Assembly (NCBI RefSeq): GCF_030549525.1
Contig: NZ_CP130831.1
Span: 893,501 to 957,500 of the forward strand
Reading direction: 5' to 3'
Origin: Stenotrophomonas sp. 704A1
GTDB taxonomy: Bacteria; Pseudomonadota; Gammaproteobacteria; Xanthomonadales; Xanthomonadaceae
Length of the DNA: 64,000 bases
Part shown: positions 49,989 to 58,871 of the stretch, in pieces
How positions within the stretch are numbered: position 1 is the stretch's first letter
Layout: the number at the start of each line of letters is the position of its first letter
Notes under the pieces: generated by a model
Told to the model about the DNA's origin: nothing
The model's database searches: none
The model's input: only the letters and a program-made list of their open reading frames with translations
Program-made: the position numbers and the translations under genes

Positions 49989-51236
49989 ATGATGTCCAGA
50001 TCGATAGGTAAAGCGGCAGGTGGTGTGCTGTTGGGACTGTCGGTGGCGGCGGCGGCCAGTGCCGCGCCGCTGTTCGAACCGGTCACCGTGCTCAGCCGCA
50101 CGTCAGCCACCAGCGAACCGGCACTGGGACGCCTGCTGGCGACCCCGTCCACCGCTGCCGTACAGGAAGTGCGCGTCGATGCCGCGGCCACCGCGCAGTC
50201 GCAGCTGGAGTTCGAACTGCTGGGCCAGAAGGTGCAGGCAACCCGCAGCCGGGTTGAAGCGCTGCCCGATGGTGGCAGCATCTGGTACGGCCAGCTGCGG
50301 GCACCGTCCGATCGCCTGCAGGCCGCGACCGGCCAGGACGATCCGGGCAACTCGGTGATCCTGGTGCGCTCGGGCAACACCCTCACCGGTTCGATCCGCA
50401 AGGACGGCAGGCTGTATCGCCTGCGCCCGCTGGGCAACCGCCACCTGCTGGTGGAGGTGGATGAATCGCGGATGCCGGCCGACCATCCGGCCGACTACAA
50501 CCAGCTGCCGAAGATCAGCATGCCGGCCAATGACCGGCTGGGCGCGGCACAGGCATCGTCGGGCTCACCGGCGACCATCCGCGTGCTGGTGGTGGCCACC
50601 AACGCGGCGGTGTCCGCCTACGGCGGCAACATGCAGTCGCTGGTACAGCTGGCGGTGGCCGAGTCCAACCAGGGGTACACCAACAGCAACGTCGGCCTGA
50701 CCCTGCAGCTGGCCGGCTATGAAACCACCAGCTATGCCGAGTCGGGCAACTTCACCACCGATCTGTCGCGGTTCCGCGGTACCAGCGATGGCTACATGGA
50801 CAGCATCCACACCAGCCGCAACAGCACCGCGGCCGACGTCGGCGTGCTGCTGATCAACAACACCAGCTACTGCGGCCTGGCCTCGGGCATCGGCTCCACG
50901 GCCGCGACGGCGTTCGCCGCGGTGTACTGGGACTGCGCGACCGGCTACTACTCGTTCGCGCATGAGATCGGTCATCTGCAGAGTGCCCGGCATGACATCG
51001 CCAGCGATCCGAGCACCTCGCCGTATGCCTACGGCCATGGCTATCGCTACCAGCCGGCCAGCGGGTCACGCTGGCGCACCATCATGGCCTACGACTGCAC
51101 GGCGGGCTGCCCGCGCCTGAACTACTGGTCCAACCCGAACATCAGCTACAACGGCGTGCCGATGGGCATCGCCAGCAGTGCCGACAACCAGCGCGTGCTG
51201 GTCAACACCAAGGCCACCATCGCCGGGTTCCGCTGA
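49989..51236 (+). CDS. secreted zinc metalloprotease (reprolysin-like)
   Basis: 415 residues from ATG 49989, with AAGGAG 7-8 nt upstream. A signal peptide (AAGGVLLGLSVAAAASAAP) and a roughly 175-residue region resembling a propeptide precede the catalytic domain. The zinc motif HEIGHLQSARHD (HExxHxxxxxH) starts near residue 325 and a Met-turn follows in RTIMAYDC. Four nearby cysteines could form disulphides. It resembles M12-type peptidases; the target is unknown. Confidence 0.9.
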   Translation: MMSRSIGKAAGGVLLGLSVAAAASAAPLFEPVTVLSRTSATSEPALGRLLATPSTAAVQEVRVDAAATAQSQLEFELLGQKVQATRSRVEALPDGGSIWYGQLRAPSDRLQAATGQDDPGNSVILVRSGNTLTGSIRKDGRLYRLRPLGNRHLLVEVDESRMPADHPADYNQLPKISMPANDRLGAAQASSGSPATIRVLVVATNAAVSAYGGNMQSLVQLAVAESNQGYTNSNVGLTLQLAGYETTSYAESGNFTTDLSRFRGTSDGYMDSIHTSRNSTAADVGVLLINNTSYCGLASGIGSTAATAFAAVYWDCATGYYSFAHEIGHLQSARHDIASDPSTSPYAYGHGYRYQPASGSRWRTIMAYDCTAGCPRLNYWSNPNISYNGVPMGIASSADNQRVLVNTKATIAGFR

Positions 51237-51246
51237 CCCTGTACTG

Positions 51247-51273
51247 CCCGCGACCGCTGCGCGCGGTCGCGGG
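51247..51273. terminator. hairpin between convergent metalloprotease and lpxH genes
   Basis: CCCGCGACCG (51247-51256) pairs with CGGTCGCGGG (51264-51273) around a 7-nt loop. There is only TT after it, so it is a weak bidirectional terminator. Confidence 0.5.
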
Positions 51274-51286
51274 TTCCGCGCGGCGC

Positions 51287-52033
51287 TCAGTCGCGCGCCA
51301 GCGTCTCCAGCTGCCAGCCGTCGGCGTCCACGCGCAGCACCGAACCCTGTTCGTACCAGTCGCCCAGCACGATGCGGGTGCAGTCGCGGCCACCGGCCTG
51401 CACGGCGTGGATCGCCGGGCGGTGGGTGTGGCCGTGGATCATGGTGTCCACGCCATGGCGCACGTAGGTAGCCGCCACCTCGTCGGCGGACACGTCGGTG
51501 ACCGCTTCGAACTGCGCGCGGTCACCCTGCTTCATTTCCGACTGGCGTGCCTGGCTGGCATCGCGCGCCTTCTGTGCGAAAGCGATGCGTGCGGCCAGTG
51601 GCTGCGACAGGAACTGCGCCTGGAACGCCGGATCGCGGGTCTGTGCGCGGAACTGCTGGTAGGGGATGTCATCGGTGCACAGCAGGTCGCCGTGCTGCAG
51701 CAGCACCGGGCGCCCGTACAGCTCGATCATGCAGGGGTCGGGCAGGATGCGCAGGCCGGCGCGGCGCGCGTAGTCCTCGCCCAGCAGGAAATCGCGGTTG
51801 CCACGGATGAAGTACACCGGCACGCCACTGTCAGACAGCGTCTTCAGCGCATCCGCCACCGCATCGGCGGCCGGCGAGGGCGTGTCATCGCCGATCCAGG
51901 CTTCGAACAGGTCGCCCAGGATGTACAGCGCATCGGCGCCGGGTGCGTCCTCGCGCAGGAAGCGCAGGAACAGGTCGGTGATGGCCGGACGGCTCGGGTC
52001 CAGGTGCAGATCGGAGATGAACAGCGTGGTCAT
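51287..52033 (-). CDS. lpxH: UDP-2,3-diacylglucosamine diphosphatase
   Basis: 248 residues of the calcineurin-like metallophosphatase family. All metal-binding blocks are present: [40 protein letters not shown] and [10 protein letters not shown]. It hydrolyses UDP-2,3-diacylglucosamine to lipid X in lipid A synthesis at the inner membrane. It is convergent with the metalloprotease gene. Confidence 0.96.
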   Translation of the reverse strand: MTTLFISDLHLDPSRPAITDLFLRFLREDAPGADALYILGDLFEAWIGDDTPSPAADAVADALKTLSDSGVPVYFIRGNRDFLLGEDYARRAGLRILPDPCMIELYGRPVLLQHGDLLCTDDIPYQQFRAQTRDPAFQAQFLSQPLAARIAFAQKARDASQARQSEMKQGDRAQFEAVTDVSADEVAATYVRHGVDTMIHGHTHRPAIHAVQAGGRDCTRIVLGDWYEQGSVLRVDADGWQLETLARD

Positions 52034-52103
52034 GCCGGTATTCTAGGCCATCGCCCGGCCGCAGGAGGCGGTGCCCGCCGGGTCAGGTCCGGCGCAGAGC
52101 GCG

Positions 52104-52643
52104 TCACACCGGCAGCGGCAGCCAGGCCAGGCTGGCCGATGCCAGCAGTACCGCGATGCCGGTGGCTGCCAGCACGTCGCTGGGGTAGTGCAGGCCCAGC
52201 ACCACGCGCGACAGGCCGACGCAGAACGTGAACGGCACCAGCAACGGCGCCAGCCACGGGTAGTACGCCAGGGCGACGATGGTGAACGACACCGCGTGCA
52301 GGGTATGCCCGGACGGAAAACTGAACTCGTCCAGCGGCGCCACCCAGGCACGGATGCGCAGATCGGCGGCGTACGGCCGCGGTCGTCGGGTCCAGCGCTT
52401 CAGGCCCTTGTACAGCAGCAGCGCGGCCACGCCGGTGGCGGCCATGTGCACCGATGCACGCAGGCCGTCGAAGCCGTCGATGACCACCAGCGCGCCCATC
52501 AGCACATACCAGAACACGCCATCGCCGAGCCGGCTGATGATCGAGAACGCGCGCCGTACGCGGCGACGGCGGCAGTAGTGGTTGGCCCGGCGGCACCAGC
52601 GCGCTTCGCGCCCGGCCAGCAGTTCAAGCGGCGTGGTGCGCAT
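52104..52643 (-). CDS. PAP2-family phosphatase
   Basis: 179 residues from MRTTPLELLAGREARWCRR. Membrane helices surround the three PAP2 motifs: KRWTRRPRP, FPSGHTLHA with the catalytic His, and SRVVLGLHYPSDVLAA. Such enzymes remove phosphate from lipid or undecaprenyl phosphates. Its start overlaps the end of the glycosyltransferase gene by 20 nt, so the pair is one operon and probably acts on the same lipid or envelope glycan. Confidence 0.9.
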   Translation of the reverse strand: MRTTPLELLAGREARWCRRANHYCRRRRVRRAFSIISRLGDGVFWYVLMGALVVIDGFDGLRASVHMAATGVAALLLYKGLKRWTRRPRPYAADLRIRAWVAPLDEFSFPSGHTLHAVSFTIVALAYYPWLAPLLVPFTFCVGLSRVVLGLHYPSDVLAATGIAVLLASASLAWLPLPV

Positions 52644-53769
52644 GGCCGCCCCTCCGGGACCGCGCCAGCTCTGCCAGCAGGCTTTCAAATTCGGCCACCA
52701 CCTGCTGCGGATGCAGGCGCTTCATCGCCCGCGCTGCGTTGCCGCCCAGCTCCCGGCGCAGTGTGTCATCGGCGGCCAGCTGCACCGCCGCTTCGACGAA
52801 CGCATCGTCGTCGTCCACGGCGGCGCCGTTCTCGCCCGTGCGCAGATACTCGTGCGCCGCGCCGTAGTCGAAGGCGACCGTCGCCAGGCCGCTTGCCATG
52901 CTTTCCAGGGTCACGTTGCCGAACGTCTCGCTGCGGCTGGGGAACAGGAACAGATCGCCGCTGGCGAAGTGTCGGGCCAGGGCATCGCCGCGCTGGATGC
53001 CACAGAAGATGAAATCCGGGTTCTCATGTGCCAGCTTCTCGCGCGCCGGGCCATCACCGACCCAGATGAACCGTGCCTTGGGCCGTACCTGCTGCAGGCG
53101 GCGGAACGCCTTCACCGCCAGGCCCAGGTTCTTTTCCGCAGCGATGCGGCCGACGTAGATCGCGGCCAGGCCGTTGCCATCGATGCCCCATTCCTCGCGC
53201 AGCGCCGGATCGCGCCGCGACGGATCGAACTGCTGGCTGTCCACCGCGCGCGCCAGCAGGCGCACACGCTCGAAGCCCTGTTCACCGAGGAATTCCTGCA
53301 GTTCACGGGTCGGTACCAGCGTCGCGTCGGCCTGGTTGTGGAAGCGTCGCATCCAGCGCATCGCCGCGGACTGCAGCCAGGCCACACCGTAGTCGGGCAG
53401 GTACTCGTCGAAGCGGGTGTGGAAGCCGGTCGCCACCGGGATGCCGAGGCGGCGCGCGGTGCGCAGCGCCGACCAGCCCAGCGGACCTTCGGTGGCGACG
53501 TAGACGGCATCGGGGCGCTGCTGCTGCCAGTGCCGGCCGAGCCGGATCGGCGCCGGCAGGCCGAAACGCAGGCCGGGATAGCGGGGCAGGGCGGCGCCCG
53601 GTACCAGCAGGGTGCCGGCGGCTGAATCCAGGGCCTCGCTGATCTGCCGGGGACGGACCAGATCGACCTCGTGGCCGGCGGCGCGCAATCCCTGCTCCAG
53701 CCCCTGCACGGTCAGTGCGACGCCGTTGACCTCCGGTGGGTAGGTTTCGGTGACGATGGCATAGCGCAT
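52624..53769 (-). CDS. glycosyltransferase family 4 (GT-B) protein
   Basis: 381 residues from MRYAIVTETYPPEVNGVALT. The N-terminal donor/acceptor half opens with the GT4 pattern ETYPPEVNGV; the C-terminal half has AIYVGRIAAEKNLGLAVKAF, FIWVGDGPAREKL and the EX7E-like LFPSRSETFGNVTLESMASG. This group includes mannosyltransferases for phosphatidylinositol-like or diacylglycerol glycolipids. The acceptor here is unknown. It is translationally coupled to the PAP2 gene. Confidence 0.9.
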   Translation of the reverse strand: MRYAIVTETYPPEVNGVALTVQGLEQGLRAAGHEVDLVRPRQISEALDSAAGTLLVPGAALPRYPGLRFGLPAPIRLGRHWQQQRPDAVYVATEGPLGWSALRTARRLGIPVATGFHTRFDEYLPDYGVAWLQSAAMRWMRRFHNQADATLVPTRELQEFLGEQGFERVRLLARAVDSQQFDPSRRDPALREEWGIDGNGLAAIYVGRIAAEKNLGLAVKAFRRLQQVRPKARFIWVGDGPAREKLAHENPDFIFCGIQRGDALARHFASGDLFLFPSRSETFGNVTLESMASGLATVAFDYGAAHEYLRTGENGAAVDDDDAFVEAAVQLAADDTLRRELGGNAARAMKRLHPQQVVAEFESLLAELARSRRGGHAHHAA

Positions 53770-53873
53770 GGCGGGCCTCCGGTTTTCCGGCATGCTCGGG
53801 CCTGGCGATGTAGCCGATATGACTGCATTGCGACACTGCGATGACGGCGCTCCGGCGCCCGCGGCGGCATCAG

Positions 53874-53900
53874 AAAACCACGGCCCCGAAGGGGCCGTGG
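53874..53900 (-). terminator. terminator of the large TonB receptor gene
   Basis: Minus-strand reading: CCACGGCCCC-TTC-GGGGCCGTGG followed by TTTT. It is a perfect 10-bp stem 28 nt after the receptor stop. Confidence 0.85.
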
Positions 53901-53927
53901 TCGTGGTGCCTCAACCGCGCGCAGGGA

Positions 53928-56852
53928 TCAGAAACGCTGGGTGTACTTCATGTAGATGAAGCGGCCGATGTCGTAGCCGCCGTAGTACGAGAACACCGAA
54001 CGGGGCTTGGTGTACATGATCGGTCCCTGCTTGTCGAACACGTTGTTGGCGCCGACCGACACGGTGGCGTCCCACGGCAGGTTGTAGCGGAACTGCAGGT
54101 CGTGGAAGGTCACCGAACCGCGCTCGTTGTAGTTGCGCGCGCCCTTGTACCACGGGGCGTACACGCCGGGGTCGGAGCATTCGTCGGCGTAGCGGGTCGG
54201 ATTGACGCACTGTTCCTTGACGCTGGAGTAGTAACGCGCGGTCCAGCTGACGCCGAAGTTCTCCAGGTCCCAGCCCACGGTCAGGTTCGACCGCACGCGG
54301 AAGCCGATGCCGGTGTTGACGGCGATGCCGTTGTTGACCGTCGGCACGATCGCGGCATCGTTGGAGGAGCGGAAGATGTCCTGCGCCACGTAGGTGGTCG
54401 ACCACGAGGTGCTCAGCTTGCCGTAGTCGGTGTCCACCCGGTAGGACACGTCCATGTCATAGCCTTCCACTTCGGCGAAGCCGGCATTGCGGTTGCCGAA
54501 CTTCAGGCCGGTGACGATGCCGGTGCCCGGATTGCGGGTGAAGCGGGCGCAACGTTCGGCCAGGCCCTGCTCGTAGCAGTCGATCAGGATCTGGTTCGGG
54601 CTGTCCTCAACGATGGTGTCGTCGATGCGGATCTTCCACCAGTCCAGCGACACGTTGAAGTTGCTGATGAAGGTCGGGCTCCAGACCACGCCCAGGGTGC
54701 GGCTGGTCGAGGTTTCCGGCTTCAGGTCCGGGTTCGAGCCGGAGGTGAACGGGGTCGGCGTGGCGGCCACCGAGCCTTCGGTCGGCTGGTTGCGGTTGTC
54801 CAGCTGGCGGAAGTTGGCGATGTCGGCGATGTCGCGTGCGCAGCGGCTGCGGACCTCGGCACTGGTGCGTGCCGAACCGTACTTGCTGTCACACGGATCG
54901 GAGAAGTTGGCGAACGTTTCCGAACCACCGCCGTACAGGTCGGAGATGGTCGGCGCACGGAAGCCCTCGGCCCAGGTACCACGGACCAGCAGCTGGTCGA
55001 TCGGCTTCCACTTGAAGCCGAACTTGCTGTTGAGCGTGTTGCCGAAGGTGTTGTAGTCGGAGAAGCGCGTCGCCGCGTTCAAGCTCAGCTCACGCGCGCC
55101 GGGCAGATCGGCCAGCACCGGCACGTTCAACTCCAGGTAGGCTTCCTTCACCTTGTACGAGCCACCGGTCGGGCCAGCGGCCAGGTTGGTGGTGGCGCCG
55201 CTCTGGGCCAGCGGGTCGGGCACGAACTTGCCGGTTTCCTCACGGTTTTCCAGGCCGAAGGCAAAGCCCAGGTCACCGGCCGGCAGGGTGAACAGGCTGC
55301 CGCTGATGGTGGCGAACGCATTCTTGGACGTGGTGCGGCCGGTGGCGTTCTCGGCCGGGAACAGCCAGTCCTGCAGCGCCTGGTTGTTGGTCATGCCATA
55401 CGGGCTTTCCACGCCGTACGGAATCAGCGGATTCCACGGCATGCAGTTGGCGATCGGCGCGCCCGGCGTACCGCATTCGACCTTGCCCGTTGCCGGGTTC
55501 AGGAACGACCTGCCGGTTGCCTGCTCGACGCGGCCCTTGTGCAGGTTGCCGAAGGTGTTCTGGCGCAGTTCGTTCTTGTTGTACTGATAGCCCACTTCCC
55601 AGTCGAAGTAGCGCTCGCCGATGTCGAACGAACCATCGAACGCGGCCACGGCGCGATAGGTCTTCAGCTCGCTGGTGCTGGTGCGGGGGACTTCCCACAG
55701 CCGGCGGTTCCAGCTCACTTCGGTCGGGCGGGCATAGCCATGCTGGTTGCCGAACGGATTGAAGTAGCTGTCGACCGACATGCCCTTGATCTTGGCGGTG
55801 GCGGTGTCGAACGGATAGCCGGCGGTGACGCGGGTCGACGAGCGCTTGTTGTAGCCCAGTTCGGCCTTGAAGCGCACGTTGTCGGTGATGTTGGCCTGGC
55901 CGGAGAAGTACAGCGAATCACGCTTGATCGGGTAGCTCAGGTGCATCTGATCATTGGTGTTGCTGACATCACCGGTGAACGCGGTCGGGTCGGTGAAGTG
56001 ATAGTTGGCCGGGTTGGTCGGGTCACTGCCGCGGTTGAGCGCGTAGTCGCAGCCGGCGGCCTTGGTGCAGCCCGGGCCGCCCTTCACGCCGTAGAACTGG
56101 CCCCACTGGCTGTTGGTGGTCCAGCCGTCGGTCGGGTGGCGGTCGGTATTGCCGTACTGGCTGAAGCCGCGATCGCGCGCCCACACCGCCTTTTCTTCCG
56201 AGTGTTCGGCAGCGAAGGTGGCCGAGAAGCGATCGTTGGACCAGCCGGCAACCACGTCGAAGCGATCACGTTCGCCGTCGCCTTCGCTGTACTGCCCGTG
56301 GTAGACGTTGGCGGTGATGCCGGTGACGTTGGTGCGGGTGATGATGTTGATGACGCCGGCCATTGCGTCGGAACCGTAGATGGCCGAGGCGCCGTCCTTC
56401 AGCACTTCGATGCGCTCCACCGCCGAGACCGGCAGGGTCGACACGTCCTGGTAGCCGGAGGTGCTGATGCCCAGGCGCTTGCCGTTGACCAGCACCAGCG
56501 TGCGCTGGGTGCCCAGGTTGCGCATGTTCACGTAGGTGCCGCCGGCGTCTTCGCCGGCCGACAGCACGTTGGCGCGGCTGATGGTCGGGCTGCCCATCGC
56601 GGTCACGTTCTGCAGGATGTCCGACACCGAGCTGAAGCCCTGGCGCTCGATATCCAGGCGGCTCAGCGCCAGCACCGGCTGCGACGTTTCAACGTCGACC
56701 TGGCGGATGCGCGAGCCGGTGATTTCGATGCGGTCCAGGTTGGTCGGGCTGGCGCCGCCGTCCTGGGCGAGGGCGGGCAGGGCGGCCAGCGTTGCGGTGG
56801 TCGCCAGGGCATAGCGGATGGCCTGCCCCAGAGCGGTGGTGCGTGAAGTCAT
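53928..56852 (-). CDS. large TonB-dependent outer membrane receptor
   Basis: 974 residues from MTSRTTALGQAIRYALATTA; the signal ends AALPALAQ. The TonB box region is IEITGSRIRQVDVETSQPV, followed by a plug domain with NVTAMGSPTISRANVLSAGE, TQRTLVLVNGKRLG and SAIYGSDAMAGVINIIT. A large barrel ends in an aromatic-containing YTQRF. This long xanthomonad type has no FecA-like signalling extension. The ligand is unknown; peptides or plant-derived glycans are common guesses for the group. It is adjacent to, but separate from, ppx. Confidence 0.9.
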   Translation of the reverse strand: MTSRTTALGQAIRYALATTATLAALPALAQDGGASPTNLDRIEITGSRIRQVDVETSQPVLALSRLDIERQGFSSVSDILQNVTAMGSPTISRANVLSAGEDAGGTYVNMRNLGTQRTLVLVNGKRLGISTSGYQDVSTLPVSAVERIEVLKDGASAIYGSDAMAGVINIITRTNVTGITANVYHGQYSEGDGERDRFDVVAGWSNDRFSATFAAEHSEEKAVWARDRGFSQYGNTDRHPTDGWTTNSQWGQFYGVKGGPGCTKAAGCDYALNRGSDPTNPANYHFTDPTAFTGDVSNTNDQMHLSYPIKRDSLYFSGQANITDNVRFKAELGYNKRSSTRVTAGYPFDTATAKIKGMSVDSYFNPFGNQHGYARPTEVSWNRRLWEVPRTSTSELKTYRAVAAFDGSFDIGERYFDWEVGYQYNKNELRQNTFGNLHKGRVEQATGRSFLNPATGKVECGTPGAPIANCMPWNPLIPYGVESPYGMTNNQALQDWLFPAENATGRTTSKNAFATISGSLFTLPAGDLGFAFGLENREETGKFVPDPLAQSGATTNLAAGPTGGSYKVKEAYLELNVPVLADLPGARELSLNAATRFSDYNTFGNTLNSKFGFKWKPIDQLLVRGTWAEGFRAPTISDLYGGGSETFANFSDPCDSKYGSARTSAEVRSRCARDIADIANFRQLDNRNQPTEGSVAATPTPFTSGSNPDLKPETSTSRTLGVVWSPTFISNFNVSLDWWKIRIDDTIVEDSPNQILIDCYEQGLAERCARFTRNPGTGIVTGLKFGNRNAGFAEVEGYDMDVSYRVDTDYGKLSTSWSTTYVAQDIFRSSNDAAIVPTVNNGIAVNTGIGFRVRSNLTVGWDLENFGVSWTARYYSSVKEQCVNPTRYADECSDPGVYAPWYKGARNYNERGSVTFHDLQFRYNLPWDATVSVGANNVFDKQGPIMYTKPRSVFSYYGGYDIGRFIYMKYTQRF

Positions 56853-57183
56853 GACGAGCTCTCTCTCTCTCAGGTCGTGCAAAGGACGCCAAAACGGGCG
56901 TCGAAGAAGCCGGCAGGCGTAATGACCGAGCCGGCGACCCGATAGTAGTCTCGTTGGTTAACGCGCTGTAAAGGGCGCATGTCGATTTGTATCAACATGC
57001 ATCAATGCTTTTCACAAAACATGAACAAAAGCAGGGATTTACCGCCGCGTGCAGCGGACGCGCCCGCCCCGCCCCTGTTGCGTTGCAGCAGCTAAACAGG
57101 GGGCGCTGCGCGGTGCGTGACCGTCGGTAACGGAGCGCGGGGTGCCGGGAGGCGTCGGCCTGACCCCGGCAGGCGGCCCGGAT
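56853..57183 (-). promoter_or_regulatory. 331-nt upstream region of the TonB receptor
   Basis: A GAGAGAGAGAG run lies just before the receptor start and may serve as its ribosome-binding site. An AT-richer stretch at about 56940-57035 contains a minus-strand TTTACA (-35-like) with TACTAT 19 nt downstream, a poor spacing. The GC-rich rest up to the ppx stop shows no gene. I saw no clear operator. Confidence 0.3.
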
Positions 57184-58710
57184 TCAGACCACGAAAGGAC
57201 GGAACTGGATGCCCAGGCCGGCGATGCCTTCGGTCTCGCCGATCAGGTCGGCGCGCAGCAGCGGCCGTGCATCGATGAACGCCTGCGGCACGATCAGCGA
57301 CAGGCGGTTGTCGTCGGCGGTCAGCTCCAGCGTGGGCAGCGGAGCATCCTCATGCGCGCGGTTGAGCAGGACGGCCAGGCGCAGCAGCGCCGCCAGGCGC
57401 CGCGCGGTCAGCAGCAGGCGCTCGGGGATGGCATCGAATGCGGTCTTGCTGATGCTGCGTCGATGGTTGCGCACCAGCGCAGCGAGCATCTGCTGTTCCT
57501 GCCGCGAGAAGCCGGCGATGTCCGAGTTCTCCAGCACATAGCTGCCGTGCACGTGGTAACCGCTGTGGGCAATCATCAGCCCCAGCTCGTGCAGCTGCGC
57601 GGCCCAGCCCAGCATGCGGGCGTCGTCGGCATCCAGCTTCCAGCGTTCCTGCACCTGTTCCAGCAGCGACAGCGCCGTGTCGCGCACGCGGCCGGCCTGC
57701 AGCGTGTCGATGCCGTAGCGCTGGGTGAGTGCGGCCACCGACTCGTCGCGCGGGTCGTTGTCGCCGGCACGGCCGAGGATGTCGTAGAGGATGCCTTCGC
57801 GCATTGCGGCCTTGCTGACCAGCAGCTTCTGAAGGCCCAGGGCCTGGAACGCCGCTTCCAGCACCAGGATGCCACCGGCGATGATCGGCCGGCGGTCGCT
57901 GGACAGGCCGGGCAGTTCGATGTCGTCGATCTTCCTGGCCTTGAGCAGTTCCTCGCGCAGCTGCGGCAAGGCTTCGGCGGTGATCGCGCCCTTGCTCAGC
58001 TTCATCGTCGCGCAGATCTCGCTGATCGCCTTGTGCGTACCCGACGAGCCCAGCGCTTCCTGCCAGCCCAGTGCGCGGTACTTGCTGGCGAACGGCTGGA
58101 ATTCACGGCCGATCTCGGCCAGTGCGTCTTTCCAGCGCTTCTTGCTGAGCTTGCCGCCGGGGAAGAAGCGACGGGTACTGGCGATGCAGCCGGCCTGCAG
58201 GCTCTCGCGCTCCAGGGTCTGCATGCCCTTGCCGATGATGAACTCGGTCGAGCCACCGCCGATGTCGATCACCAGCCGGTGCTGGTCGGGCTTGGGCGGT
58301 TGCGCGTGGGCCACGCCCAGGTAGATCAGGCGTGCCTCTTCGCGGCCACTGACCACTTCAATGGCGTGCCCGAGCGCGGTCTCGGCCGGCATCAGGAATG
58401 CCTGCGGCGAACGCAGCTGGCGCACGGTGTTGGTGGCCAGGGCCCTGACCCGGTGCGGGGGCACATTGCGGATGCGCTGGCCGAACCGCGCCAGGCATTC
58501 CAGCGCGCGCTGCCGCGCCGCCGCGGACAGTCCACCCTTGCCATCCAGGCCGTCGGCCATGCGCACGGTTTCGCGCAGGCGATCGATCACCCGCAGCTGG
58601 CCAAGCGTGTAACGCGCGATGACCATGTGGAAACTATTGGAGCCAAGGTCGATGGCGGCCAGCAGGTCGCCATCCTGCAATGCGGGCGGAGTCGTGGTGG
58701 TATGCGGCAT
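57184..58710 (-). CDS. ppx: exopolyphosphatase
   Basis: 508 residues of the Ppx/GppA family. The N-terminal ASKHA fold carries LAAIDLGSNSFHMVIARY and VIDIGGGSTEFIIGKGM; the C-terminal HD-like domain carries MLGWAAQLHELGLMIAHSGY. It removes orthophosphate from polyphosphate ends. It is downstream of ppk, 161 nt away, in a phosphate island; the gap contains repeat hairpins. Confidence 0.95.
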   Translation of the reverse strand: MPHTTTTPPALQDGDLLAAIDLGSNSFHMVIARYTLGQLRVIDRLRETVRMADGLDGKGGLSAAARQRALECLARFGQRIRNVPPHRVRALATNTVRQLRSPQAFLMPAETALGHAIEVVSGREEARLIYLGVAHAQPPKPDQHRLVIDIGGGSTEFIIGKGMQTLERESLQAGCIASTRRFFPGGKLSKKRWKDALAEIGREFQPFASKYRALGWQEALGSSGTHKAISEICATMKLSKGAITAEALPQLREELLKARKIDDIELPGLSSDRRPIIAGGILVLEAAFQALGLQKLLVSKAAMREGILYDILGRAGDNDPRDESVAALTQRYGIDTLQAGRVRDTALSLLEQVQERWKLDADDARMLGWAAQLHELGLMIAHSGYHVHGSYVLENSDIAGFSRQEQQMLAALVRNHRRSISKTAFDAIPERLLLTARRLAALLRLAVLLNRAHEDAPLPTLELTADDNRLSLIVPQAFIDARPLLRADLIGETEGIAGLGIQFRPFVV

Positions 58711-58781
58711 GGGCGAATGTTAGCCGAAGGGTGGGGCGCGGCGTCACCGCGCGGCCTTCACATGTTGCACGGGGAGTGCGC

Positions 58782-58867
58782 CAGGGCAGCGCCCTGCACC
58801 CGGCCGGTGGGTCGGACCCCGACCAGCGGTCGGGATCCACGTTCGTCGCGTCGGGCCATGCCCGACG
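58782..58867. repeat. repeat hairpins between ppk and ppx
   Basis: Three palindromes: CAGGGC-AGC-GCCCTG (58782-58796), of the TGCAGGGC family; GGTCGGACCCCGACC followed by GGTCGGGATCC (about 58809-58837); and a degenerate SMAG-like CGTCGGGCCATGCCCGACG (58849-58867). They may limit read-through from ppk to ppx and so set their ratio. Confidence 0.55.
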
Positions 58868-58871
58868 GCTG

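Noticed and set aside
53841..56846. 1001-codon plus-strand frame opposite the large TonB receptor
   Set aside because: Val/Gly/Ala/His-rich antisense translation with no signal or domain, while the minus strand encodes a complete receptor.
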